A stretch of 64,000 nucleotides of DNA from RYN-133 sp963708645. GTDB lineage: Bacteria > Actinomycetota > Actinomycetes > Mycobacteriales > Jatrophihabitantaceae. The stretch's first letter is position 1, and every line of letters begins with the position of its first letter. The DNA is taken from contig CAVPTA010000003.1 of NCBI GenBank assembly GCA_963708645.1, positions 248,001 through 312,000 on the forward strand, written 5' to 3'. The position numbers were made by a program, and so were the translations under genes. Shown piece by piece: positions 8,797 to 16,925 of the stretch. Under the pieces are notes generated by a model. The model was not told where the DNA came from and did no database searches. It worked only from the letters and a program-made list of their open reading frames with translations.

Positions 8797-9776
8797 GTCG
8801 GGCGAACGATGAAGCGACGGTCAGCAGCGCTGCGCCGTTGCCCTCGTGCGAACTGGGCTTCGACCCGATCAACCAGGCGCGGCATGTTCGTCAGATCCGA
8901 ACGCCCCCACCGGACGAAGAACACGCCGGCCTCCTCCAGCAGTTGCTGGCGCTCCTTCTCGAGCCAGAACGCGTCCGAGCCCGCAGGATCGGCCGGATCG
9001 ATCAGGTACTTCAATTTGCCATCAGCCTCACCGGCAACGCCGAACTCGTCCCAATAGAAGTCGAGGCGGCCCAGGAAGCGGCCGTTGAGGTCATGGATGC
9101 GTGGCTGCAGGTCCGGCGCCGGAATGCGCGTGAACGTGAAGCGCACTCTGCTCGCCGATTCCAACGGCGACTCCGAGCGCGGATCGAGCAGGTTGATCGC
9201 CGCCCGGGCGCGTCGGATTCCTGGCCAGCCGGCGCAGGCTCGGGCACACTCTGCTAGCTCGTCGGCGTCGGTCAGTCCGTTGCGCACGGCGAAGTCGCCC
9301 ATGACGACGGCGTCCTCGATCCCGTGCTCACGAGCCGTGTCGAGCACCGTGCGCGCCGGGTTGGTGCGCGTGACCATGCCGTCGGCGACCAGATGCTCGG
9401 GCAACACGGTCGCCCGGTGCAGGTGGGCACAGTCAGCGTCGCCGGTGTATCGCGGTTTCACGGTCACGCAGGCGTCATGCGAGGTCGACCAGACAGGCAT
9501 TCCCTCGAGGAGGGCGGCTGACCTGTGACTCGCCACCGAAGGTCGAACCGCGAGCGTTGCTGCGATCCCGCGCATCGTCGCGCGCCGCACGCGAGCATCG
9601 ATGTCCGTCCCCGCCCAGAGCTCGGCTGGGGCATAGATGCCGCGTGCCAGTCTGATCAGCCGCCCACGTCGTACGGCGTGATGCAGCGCGCCTGGTGACC
9701 ATCCGCACGCGTATGCCTGTGCGGTGGTGAACACGCCGCACTGCTCCGGCAAAGACAATGGAAGGGGACGCACCAT
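8769..9776 (-). CDS. AbiEi-like winged-helix plus DUF559/PD-(D/E)XK-like protein
   Basis: 335 residues. Residues 1-50 resemble the AbiEi-type N-terminal winged helix (PEQCGVFTTAQAYACG, RRGRLIRLARGIYAP). Residues ~215-310 resemble the DUF559/Vsr-like nuclease fold: GRLDFYWDEFGVAGEADGKLKY supplies the Asp...Glu-x-Asp-Gly-Lys pattern of PD-(D/E)XK enzymes, then FWLEKERQQLLEEAGVFFVRW. Databases usually name such proteins type IV antitoxins, but no AbiEii nucleotidyltransferase toxin is beside it, so toxin-antitoxin function is unsupported; a nuclease or DNA-binding role is equally possible. It is bracketed by three copies of a palindromic repeat, and its last ~8 codons lie inside copy A. Convergent with typA. 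Confidence 0.75.
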   Translation of the reverse strand: MVRPLPLSLPEQCGVFTTAQAYACGWSPGALHHAVRRGRLIRLARGIYAPAELWAGTDIDARVRRATMRGIAATLAVRPSVASHRSAALLEGMPVWSTSHDACVTVKPRYTGDADCAHLHRATVLPEHLVADGMVTRTNPARTVLDTAREHGIEDAVVMGDFAVRNGLTDADELAECARACAGWPGIRRARAAINLLDPRSESPLESASRVRFTFTRIPAPDLQPRIHDLNGRFLGRLDFYWDEFGVAGEADGKLKYLIDPADPAGSDAFWLEKERQQLLEEAGVFFVRWGRSDLTNMPRLVDRVEAQFARGQRRSAADRRFIVRPTLALPRQFQ

Positions 9777-9860
9777 TCGGCGAGGCTGGTGGAGCGGCCG
9801 ACACTTTTCCTCCCGCGAAGGGTCGCTGTGGACGCGCGCTCCATCCTGTGGACGACCGCC

Positions 9861-9919
9861 TTGCCCCGCGAACGTGAGCTGGTACGGCCCGGCAGCTCAC
9901 ATTGCCGGGGCAGAGCGAG
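9861..9919. repeat. Palindromic intergenic element, copy B
   Basis: Left arm 9863-9880 and right arm 9894-9911 pair at 15 of 18 positions around a 13-nt loop. The arms read GCCCCGCGAACGTGAGCT and AGCTCACATTGCCGGGGC. The tail AGAGCGAGC is shared with copy A. It lies 85 nt upstream of the nuclease-like gene's start. Confidence 0.85.
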
Positions 9920-9935
9920 CAGCGTCCATCGGCTT

Positions 9936-9990
9936 CGCCCCGCGAATGTGAGCGGGTACGGCTCGAGAGCTCACATTGCCGGGGCAAAGC
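9936..9990. repeat. Palindromic intergenic element, copy C
   Basis: Left arm 9937-9953 (GCCCCGCGAATGTGAGC) and right arm 9969-9985 (GCTCACATTGCCGGGGC) pair at 15 of 17 positions. The only mismatch is the CG/GC dinucleotide that is also mismatched in copy B. Same orientation as copy B, 16 nt away. Confidence 0.85.
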
Positions 9991-10010
9991 GGGTCGGGGA
10001 CGGGCGGGGA

Positions 10011-10016
10011 TAGGGT
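10011..10016 (+). promoter_or_regulatory. -10 element TAGGGT for a leaderless aminotransferase transcript
   Basis: TAGGGT, 6 nt, then the GTG at 10023. There is no Shine-Dalgarno. Confidence 0.5.
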
Positions 10017-10022
10017 CGGCGG

Positions 10023-11158
10023 GTGGCGGAACTGGTCGAGCGGATGCGTGGTTTCGGCACGACGATCTTCGCCGAGATGTCGGCGCTTGCGGTGCGGACG
10101 AGCAGCGTCAATCTCGGCCAGGGCTTCCCCGATACGGACGGCCCGAGCGAGCTCCTCGAAGCCGCGATCGACGCGATCCGAACGGGCCACAACCAGTACC
10201 CACCTGGTCCGGGCGTCCCTGAACTGCGCGCTGCGATCGCCGCGCACCAGCAGCGCTACTACGGACTCGACGTACGACGCAGATACCGAAGTGCTCGTCA
10301 CGGCGGGTGCCACCGAAGCGATCGCAGCCACGCTGCTCGCGCTCGCCGGACCCGGCGACGAGGTCGTCGTCTTCGAGCCCTACTACGACTCGTACACGGC
10401 CTGCATCGCGCTCGGCGGGGCGACGCGGCGCACCGTCACGTTGCGCCGTGACGGCGACGCGTGGAGCTTCGACCCGAGATGAGCTTGCCGCAGCGATCAC
10501 CCCTCGCACCAAGGCGATTCTGCTCAACACGCCGCACAACCCGACCGGCAAGGTGTTCACGACCGACGAGCTCGAAACCGTCGCGACGCTCGCTCGCGAG
10601 CACGATCTCGTCGTCGTCGTGCGACGAGGTCTACGAGCACCTGACCTTCGACGGACGCACGCACGTCCCGATCGCGACGCTGCCCGGCATGCGCGAACGC
10701 ACGATCACGATCTCCAGCGCAGGAAAGACATTCAGCGTCACCGGATGGAAGATCGGCTGGGTCTGCGCACCTCCGCCGATCTGCTCGCCGCGGTACGCAC
10801 GGTGAAACAGTTCCTCACCTACGTCAACGGCGCCCCGTTCCAGCCGGCGGTCGCGCAGGCGCTCGGCGCGGCGCCACCCGGCATCGCCGCACAACTCGAA
10901 CTACAACGCGACATCCTGTGCGACGGCCTGACTCAACTCGGCTTCGACGTGGTCCGACCGCAGGCGACCTACTTCGCCACCGTCGACGTCGGTCGCGATG
11001 CCGTGGGGTTCTGTCGCGAACTACCCGAGCGCGTCGGCGTGGTCGCGATTCCGAGCAGCGTGTTCTACGACTCCGACGCGGGCGATCAGCTCGTACGATT
11101 CGCGTTCTGCAAACGTCCCGACGTCCTGCACGAAGCGCTCACCCGGCTGAAGGGCTGA
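10023..11158 (+). pseudogene. Class I/II PLP aminotransferase with four reading-frame breaks
   Basis: Joining pieces from three frames gives a complete aminotransferase of ~375 residues: MAELVERMRGFG...HQQRYYGLD, then YDADTEVLVTAGATEA...WSFDP, then DELAAAITPRTKAILLNTPHNP...HDLVVV, then CDEVYEHLTFDG...SSAGKTFSVTGWKIGWVC, then ADLLAAVRTVKQFLTY to the stop. The PLP lysine is in SAGKTFSVTGWK. Breaks: one extra base near 10272 (GAC-G-TAC), near 10477 (CCG-A-GAT), near 10619 (GTC-G-TGC), and +2 or -1 near 10770-10774. No other stops or lost motifs are seen, so either the decay is very recent or the sequence contains errors. The family resembles methionine/kynurenine-type aminotransferases, which fits the following amidohydrolase. 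Confidence 0.8.
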
Positions 11159-11159
11159 C

Positions 11160-11946
11160 ATGAAAGTCGCCCTCGTCCAGCACGACATCGTCTGGGAGGA
11201 CGCAGCGGCAACTCGTGAGCATGTGCGTCCGATGATCGCGAGGGCAGCAGCCGACGGCGCACGGCTGATCGTCCTCGCCGAGATGTTCGCGACCGGATTC
11301 TCGATGCACCCTGAACGCATCGCCGAGGACGAGGGCGGCGCGAGCGAACAGTACCTCGTGGCACAGGCGCGTGAGCACGATGCGTATCTCATCGGCTCGC
11401 TCGCCCAGCGCGGTGCCGACGGCAATTACCGCAACAACGCGATCGTCGCGGCGCCGGACGGCACGGTGCGGCGATACGCGAAAATCCACCCGTTCGGCTT
11501 CGCCGGCGAGGACAAGCACTACACCGCCGGACGCGACTTCCTGACCGTGGAGGTCGATTCGTTCCGAATGTCGGTTTTCGTCTGTTATGACCTGCGGTTC
11601 TCGGACGAGTTCTGGGCCCTCGCCGAGCACACTGATGCCTATGTTGTCGTCGCGAATTGGCCCGAGCCGCGGCGCGAACATTGGCGGGTGCTGCTGCGTG
11701 CACGCGCGATCGAGAACCAGGCATACGTCGTCGGCGTGAACCGCGTCGGGGCCGTCAAAAACCTTGACCACGTCGGCGATTCGGCGCTGATCGATCCGCT
11801 CGGCGAAGGTCATCGCGCAATGCCCCGCCGGGGAGTCGGTCGTGACTGCCGACATCGATACGGCTACGGTGTCGCACACGCGCAGCACGTTGCCCTTCCT
11901 CCGGGATCGGCGCGTTGCGGCAGGCACCACAAGCTCGAGCACGTAG
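11160..11946 (+). pseudogene. Carbon-nitrogen (nitrilase family) hydrolase with one frameshift
   Basis: The catalytic triad settings are present: Glu in VLAEMFATGF, Lys in YAKIHPFGFAGE and Cys in VCYDLRFSDEFW. Near 11806 one extra base (GGC-GAA-GGT where GGC-GAG-GTC is expected) shifts the frame. Reading on in the corrected frame gives VIAQCPAGESVVTADIDTAT and a natural end at TAG 11944-11946, for ~261 residues. Without correction the frame runs to 11984 with unrelated residues. Homologues next to such aminotransferases are omega-amidases (methionine salvage, 2-oxoglutaramate type); that role is inferred. ATG start 1 nt after the aminotransferase stop. Confidence 0.8.
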
Positions 11947-12088
11947 CGACACGCCCGAATCTCACCCTTATCAACTCTTGGTAACGATCAGTGGGCCTTC
12001 TTGCCACGAGCAAGCGACAACGACTTGAGTTCGACAGTGGCCCGTCGGCAGATCGTCGACGGACAGCATCACAGGAGGTCACTCACCA
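11947..12088 (+). promoter_or_regulatory. Upstream region of the peptide ABC transporter
   Basis: 142 bp without a gene. An AGGAGG-like Shine-Dalgarno (ACAGGAGGT at 12071-12079) sits 10 nt before GTG 12089. No confident -10/-35 pair could be chosen. Confidence 0.4.
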
Positions 12089-13832
12089 GTGAAGGTCCAC
12101 AAAGGGAAGAGCGCTGGTCGCAGCAGCGGCTGCGGTCCTGCTCGGACTCACCGCCTGCTCCACGAGCAGCAGCGGGGGCACCAGCACCACGGGTGCGACG
12201 GCCGGCACCGAGGGCAGCGGCGCGTTCAGCAACTGCGCCACAGCACCGACGACGTGTAACACAGGCAAGACCAAGCAGGGTGGCAACCTCACCTACGTCC
12301 TCGAGAAGACCATCCCAGGATGGAACCAGATCTACTCGCCCTCGAACGTGTTCGAGGTCGCCGAGGTCGAGGACGGGATCCTTCCCGGCGTGTTCCTGGG
12401 CGGCTCCGACCTGAAGCCCTTCCTGAACACCAACCTGATGACCTCTGCCGAGCAGACCAAGGCGAACCCGCAGACGCTGGTCTACAAGATCAAGCCGACC
12501 GCCGTCTGGAACGACGGATCGCCGATCAACTTCGACGACTTCAAGTATTTGAAGGACGTCAGCGACGGCACGACGTGCCCGAAGTGTGGCGCGTCGAGTG
12601 CGGCCGGCTACAACCAGATCGCCTCGATCACCGGCTCTGACGGCGGTAAGACGGTCACCGTTGTGATGAAGCAGCCGTTCGCCGACTGGCAGGTCATGTT
12701 CGGTGCCCTGCTCCCGGCCCACGTCGCCCAGCAGCACGGTGGCACCACCGGCGCGACCGGGCTCAACACGTCCTTCCAGTGGTTCGACAAGAACGTGCCG
12801 AACTACTCCGGTGGTCCGTACCTCATCTCGAACTACCAGAAGGACACCTCGATCACCGAGACGCCGAACCCGAAGTGGTACGGCACGACCAAGCCGAGCC
12901 TCGACAAGCTCACTTTCCAGATCATCACCGACCAGACGCAGGAACCGACCGCGCTGCAGAACAAGGAAGTCAACGCGATCTACCCGCAGCCGAACCAGGA
13001 CCTCGTCGACCAGGTGAAGAAGATCCAGGGCGTGCAGTACTACCTGGGTAAGGGTCTGGTCTGGGAGCACTTCGAGTTCAACGAGAAGAACCAGTTCCTG
13101 TCCGACAAGGTGCTGCGCACGGCGATCTACACCGCGATCGACCGCAAGGCGATCATCGCTCGCACGATCGGTACGTTCGTCAACGGCGCGCAGCCGCTGA
13201 ACAACCACATCTACGTGCCGGGCCAGCCCGGGTACCAGGACAACGTGACCGCGACCAAGCAGGGTTCCGGTGACATCAGCGCGGCCAAGGACATGCTCAC
13301 GAAGGCCGGCTACACCGGCGTGGGCAGCGCACTCAAGACCAAGGACGGCAAGCCGGTCGCGATCCGCTGCACCTACTCCGAGGGCAACACCAACCGCCAG
13401 ACCGAGTGCGAGGTCGTGCAGAACACGCTGCAGCAGCTGGGCATCAAGGTCACGCTGAAGACGACCTCGGACCTGTCCGAGCTCGGTAACGGCAACTACG
13501 ACATGATCGTGTTCGCCTGGGTGGGCGCGCCGTTCGTCGTCGCCGGTGCACAGCAGATCTACGAACTCAAGGGTGGTGCCGACTACGGCGCGAACAACGA
13601 CCCGGCGGCAGAGGCCCTGATCAACAAGGCCGCCCAGTCGACGGACCAGGCCACGGTGCAGAAGCTCATGAACCAGGCTGACGTCCTGATCACCAAGGAC
13701 GCCTACGAGCTCCCGCTGTACCAGAAGCCGACGTTCCTCGCCGCGTACAACAACGTCGTGAACATCCGCGACAACGCGACGAGCTCCGGCCCGCCGGTGA
13801 ACGTCCAGGATTGGGGCTTCAAGGCCACCTGA
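12089..13832 (+). CDS. Peptide/oligopeptide ABC transporter substrate-binding lipoprotein (frame break near start)
   Basis: Family 5 (Dpp/Opp) binding protein of ~580 residues. The main frame reads RALVAAAAAVLLGLTAC, a lipoprotein signal with lipobox LTAC, then a Ser/Thr/Gly linker and the mature domain (GGNLTYVLEKTIPGWN, KPTAVWNDGSPI). That frame has no ATG/GTG/TTG before 12348. A well-placed GTG with Shine-Dalgarno lies at 12089 in another frame, so one extra base in AAAGGGA (about 12101-12107) is suspected. Taken literally, the protein would begin at 12348 without signal peptide or lipid anchor. It binds peptides outside the membrane for the permease/ATPase genes that follow. Confidence 0.85.
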
Positions 13833-13883
13833 TCTGCCCCAACCGAAAGGTCTAGGCTGGGCAAAACCCGGCTACCTCGTCGG

Positions 13884-13911
13884 TCCCCGGGGAGCAACCG
13901 CTCCCTGGGGA
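13884..13911 (+). terminator. Hairpin between binding protein and permease genes
   Basis: TCCCCGGGGAGC (13884-13895), loop AACC, GCTCCCTGGGGA (13900-13911); one non-Watson-Crick pair. It is in the 108-nt gap inside the transporter operon, where such hairpins commonly let the binding protein be made in excess over the membrane subunits. Confidence 0.55.
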
Positions 13912-13940
13912 TCGAGTGGATTCGGAGGTCAACACCACCC

Positions 13941-14906
13941 ATGTTGGTATTCGTGATCCGGAGATTGCTGATCTCCATACCGGTCATGGTTGCTTCGACG
14001 ATCCTCACATTCATCATCGTCAAGCTCTCGGGCGACCCGTTGCAGTATCTGAAGGGGCGCCATCCGCTCCCTCCCAAGTCTTTGATCCAGAGTGAGACCC
14101 ATCGCCTCTATCTCGACCGGCCCTGGGTGGCGCAGTACTGGCACTGGATCTCCAACATCGTGTTGCACTGGAACTTCGGTCAGCCGGTGCAAGGGCACGA
14201 CAACGTCCGTAGCGACGTGTTCAGCGCGTTGTGGGTCACCACGCGGCTAGTGCTCTGCGTTGTCGTGATCGCGCTGATCCTCGCCATCATCACCGGCGTG
14301 CTGAGCGCCACGCGCCAGTACAGCGTGCTCGACTACTCGAGCACCCTCCTGAGCTTCGTGTTCTTGTCGATGCCCACGTTCTGGCTTGCGTTGCTGCTCA
14401 AGCAGGGCGGTGTGTGGTTCAACGACAAGGTCGGCAGCCAGGTCTTCCTGACCTTGTACGAGCCGGACTCCTGGACGAGTCCGCACTACTTGCTCGCCCA
14501 GCTGCTGTTGCCGGTCATCACCCTCGGCCTGGTGTCCTACGCCTCGTGGTCACGCTTCACGCGAGCATCGATGCTCGAAGTGTTGAACAGTGACTACGTG
14601 CGGCTGGCTCGGGCAAAAGGTCTGAGCCCGCGGCGGGTGATGGTGCGCCACGCACTGCGCACGGCGCTGATCCCGTTGACGACGGTCACGGCGCTGGACG
14701 CAGCGGCGCTGCTCGGCGGCGCCATCGTCACCGAGTTCGTTTTCCAGTGGCACGGAATGGGCAACCTGTTCATCAAGGCCCTGCAGAACATCGACTTCAA
14801 CGTGATGCTCGGCTGGCTGCTCGTTACAGCTGCGATCGTGATCATCTTCAACTTGGTCGCCGACATCCTCTACGGCGTTCTGGACCCGAGGATCCGCCAT
14901 GCTTGA
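13941..14906 (+). CDS. Peptide ABC transporter permease (DppB type)
   Basis: 321 residues, six predicted membrane helices. The binding-protein-dependent transport signature that contacts the ATPase is ARAKGLSPRRVMVRHALRTA (~residues 222-241). N-terminal VFVIRRLLISIPVMV is typical of DppB/OppB. It forms a heterodimeric channel with the next gene. Overlaps that gene by 8 nt. Confidence 0.93.
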   Translation: MLVFVIRRLLISIPVMVASTILTFIIVKLSGDPLQYLKGRHPLPPKSLIQSETHRLYLDRPWVAQYWHWISNIVLHWNFGQPVQGHDNVRSDVFSALWVTTRLVLCVVVIALILAIITGVLSATRQYSVLDYSSTLLSFVFLSMPTFWLALLLKQGGVWFNDKVGSQVFLTLYEPDSWTSPHYLLAQLLLPVITLGLVSYASWSRFTRASMLEVLNSDYVRLARAKGLSPRRVMVRHALRTALIPLTTVTALDAAALLGGAIVTEFVFQWHGMGNLFIKALQNIDFNVMLGWLLVTAAIVIIFNLVADILYGVLDPRIRHA

Positions 14907-15831
14907 GATCAACGAGAAGAACGCCAGCGGTACCGAACAACAAGAGGCGGGCACTCGCCGCGAGCGCGAGTTCACCGTCAAGGAACGCAGTCAGTGGAAC
15001 CAGGCGGCCCGCCGCTTCCTCAAGCACCGCCTCGCAACGATCAGCCTCGTCGTCTTCATCCTGCTGCTGCTGTTCGCATTCGTCGGTCCGATCTTCTGGA
15101 AGTACTCGTACCTGCACTACACGAACGACATCGACCAGCCGCCGAACCCGAAACACCCGTTCGGCACTGACGAAACCGGTTTCGACGAGGTCGCCCTCGT
15201 CATGCGCGGCACCCAGCAGTCACTGAAGGTGTCGTTCATGATCGCCTTCATCGGAACGGGCGCCGGCGCCGTTTGGGGCATCGTGGCCGGCTACTTCGGC
15301 CGGTGGGTCGACTCGGGTCTGATGCGTCTGGCCGACCTCATCCTGACCATCCCGGCGCTGGCTCTGGCCGCGGCGCTTGCCCGCAACGGCAGCGGCACGC
15401 TGCTGCTGATCGGCCTTGTGCTGGCGGGTGTTTCCGCCCCGTACGTCGCCCGTGTCGTGCGCGGAGTCGTGCTCTCGCTGCGAGAACGCGAGTTCGTCGA
15501 AGCGTCCCGAGCACTCGGTGCATCAAACCTGCGGATCATGTTCCGGCATCTGCTGCCGAACACGCTTGCCGTCCTGATCGTCAACGCGACGTTGCTGGTG
15601 GCAGCGGGCATCCTGCTCGAAACCGCACTGTCGTTCGTGGGCTTCGGCATCCAGTCACCCGACACGTCGTTGGGTCTGCTGATCACGAACGAGAAGGGCG
15701 CGGTCGACACCAGGCCGTGGTTGTTCTACTTCCCTGGGCTGTTCATCATCTTGATCGCGCTCACGGTCAACTTCATCGGTGACGGTCTGCGTGACGCTCT
15801 GGACCCCCGGCAGACGAGAGAGAGACGATGA
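14899..15831 (+). CDS. Peptide ABC transporter permease (DppC type)
   Basis: 310 residues. A ~35-residue charged N-terminus (ERSQWNQAARRFLKHR) precedes the first helix, as in DppC/OppC, and HPFGTDETGFDE matches the family's periplasmic loop. The EAA-like loop is EASRALGASNLRIMFRHLLPN (~residues 202-222). Pairs with the preceding permease; its stop overlaps the ATPase start by 4 nt (ATGA). Confidence 0.93.
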   Translation: MLEINEKNASGTEQQEAGTRREREFTVKERSQWNQAARRFLKHRLATISLVVFILLLLFAFVGPIFWKYSYLHYTNDIDQPPNPKHPFGTDETGFDEVALVMRGTQQSLKVSFMIAFIGTGAGAVWGIVAGYFGRWVDSGLMRLADLILTIPALALAAALARNGSGTLLLIGLVLAGVSAPYVARVVRGVVLSLREREFVEASRALGASNLRIMFRHLLPNTLAVLIVNATLLVAAGILLETALSFVGFGIQSPDTSLGLLITNEKGAVDTRPWLFYFPGLFIILIALTVNFIGDGLRDALDPRQTRERR

Positions 15832-16925
15832 CGATCGACCTCGAGGTCGACCCCAGTAAGCAGCCCGACGGCGATCCGGACGAGGAGGCGCTGCTCGTCA
15901 TCGACAACCTGACTGTCGCGTTCCCGACCGACGACGGCGTTGTGAACGCGGTGCGCGGAGTGAGTTACACCGTGCGCGCCGGCGAGGCGATGGGCATCGT
16001 CGGCGAGTCGGGTTCCGGCAAGTCGGTGAGCTCGCTCGCCGTGATGGGACTGCTTCCGCGCAACGCGCGCATCAGCGGTTCGGTGCGCTTTCGCGGACGT
16101 GAGTTACTCGGCCTGGGCGAGGGCGACTACTCGAAGTTGCGGGGCAACCGCATCGCAATGATCTTCCAGGACCCGTTGACCTCGCTGAATCCGGTCTACA
16201 CCATCGGGTTCCAGATCTCCGAGGCCGTGCTGTCGCACAACGACGTGTCGAAGCGTGAGGCGCGCGACCGTGCGATCGAGTTGCTGCGCACCGTCGGAAT
16301 CCCGTTCCCCGAACAGCGCGTCGACAGCTACCCGCACGAACTGTCGGGTGGCATGCGGCAACGCGTCGTCATCGCCATCGCAATGGCGAACAACCCCGAC
16401 GTGATCATCGCCGACGAGCCGACCACGGCGCTTGACGTGACGGTGCAGGCGCAGGTGCTCGAAGCGCTCGAGGCCGCACGTGAGGCGAGCGGCGCCGCGC
16501 TGATCCTGATCACCCACGACCTCGGCGTCATCGCCGGCCACGCCGAACGCATCAGCGTCATGTACGCCGGCAAGCTCGTCGAGACCGGCAGCACCGAGGA
16601 CGTCTTCTACCACCCCCGGATGCCGTACACCCTCGGCCTGCTCGGCTCGCTTCCGCGCATGGATCAGGAACGGCAAGAACGGCTCACCCCCATCAAGGGC
16701 TCGCCGCCTTCGCTGCTGAACCTGCCGCCGGGATGCCCGTTCACTCCGCGGTGCCCCATCGCCGAAGACATCTGCGACCACGAAGAGCCGCCGCTGGAGA
16801 TGGTGTTCGGCACCGAGCACGCAGCGGCCTGCCACTTCCGCGACCGCACGAAGGACGCCGACGCGGCCGACCTGTTCGGCGACGAGCCGAATACCGACAC
16901 GATTCCGACCGAGGAGGCGCAGTGA
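15828..16925 (+). CDS. Peptide ABC transporter ATP-binding protein (DppD type)
   Basis: 365 residues. Walker A GESGSGKSV, Q-loop MIFQDPLTSLNPV, signature LSGGMRQRV, Walker B IIADEPTTALD and switch His in ITHDLGV are all intact. The C-terminal oligopeptide-transporter extension carries the Cys-rich PPGCPFTPRCPIAEDIC, which in some family members binds an Fe-S cluster. Couples to the following ATPase by a GTGA overlap. Confidence 0.94.
   Translation: MTIDLEVDPSKQPDGDPDEEALLVIDNLTVAFPTDDGVVNAVRGVSYTVRAGEAMGIVGESGSGKSVSSLAVMGLLPRNARISGSVRFRGRELLGLGEGDYSKLRGNRIAMIFQDPLTSLNPVYTIGFQISEAVLSHNDVSKREARDRAIELLRTVGIPFPEQRVDSYPHELSGGMRQRVVIAIAMANNPDVIIADEPTTALDVTVQAQVLEALEAAREASGAALILITHDLGVIAGHAERISVMYAGKLVETGSTEDVFYHPRMPYTLGLLGSLPRMDQERQERLTPIKGSPPSLLNLPPGCPFTPRCPIAEDICDHEEPPLEMVFGTEHAAACHFRDRTKDADAADLFGDEPNTDTIPTEEAQ

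Noticed and set aside
8769..9776. Complete type IV (AbiE) toxin-antitoxin system
   Set aside because: Only the AbiEi-like part is present; neither neighbour is a nucleotidyltransferase toxin.
9861..9990. Palindromes B and C as a minimal CRISPR array
   Set aside because: There are only two adjacent copies, each internally palindromic over its whole length, with a 16-nt gap and no cas genes.
9724..10013. Short plus-strand frames across palindromes B and C
   Set aside because: The repeated peptide-like pattern (ANVS..AHIAGA) comes only from the palindromic DNA being read in frame.
10270..10780. Programmed ribosomal frameshifting in the aminotransferase
   Set aside because: Four separate shifts with no slippery runs or stimulatory structures at the sites, and neighbouring genes are affected too.
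12001..12414. Plus-strand frame beginning at 12001 as a separate gene before the transporter
   Set aside because: It is the wrong frame across the lipoprotein signal region; the frame with LTAC and the mature domain is the coding one.
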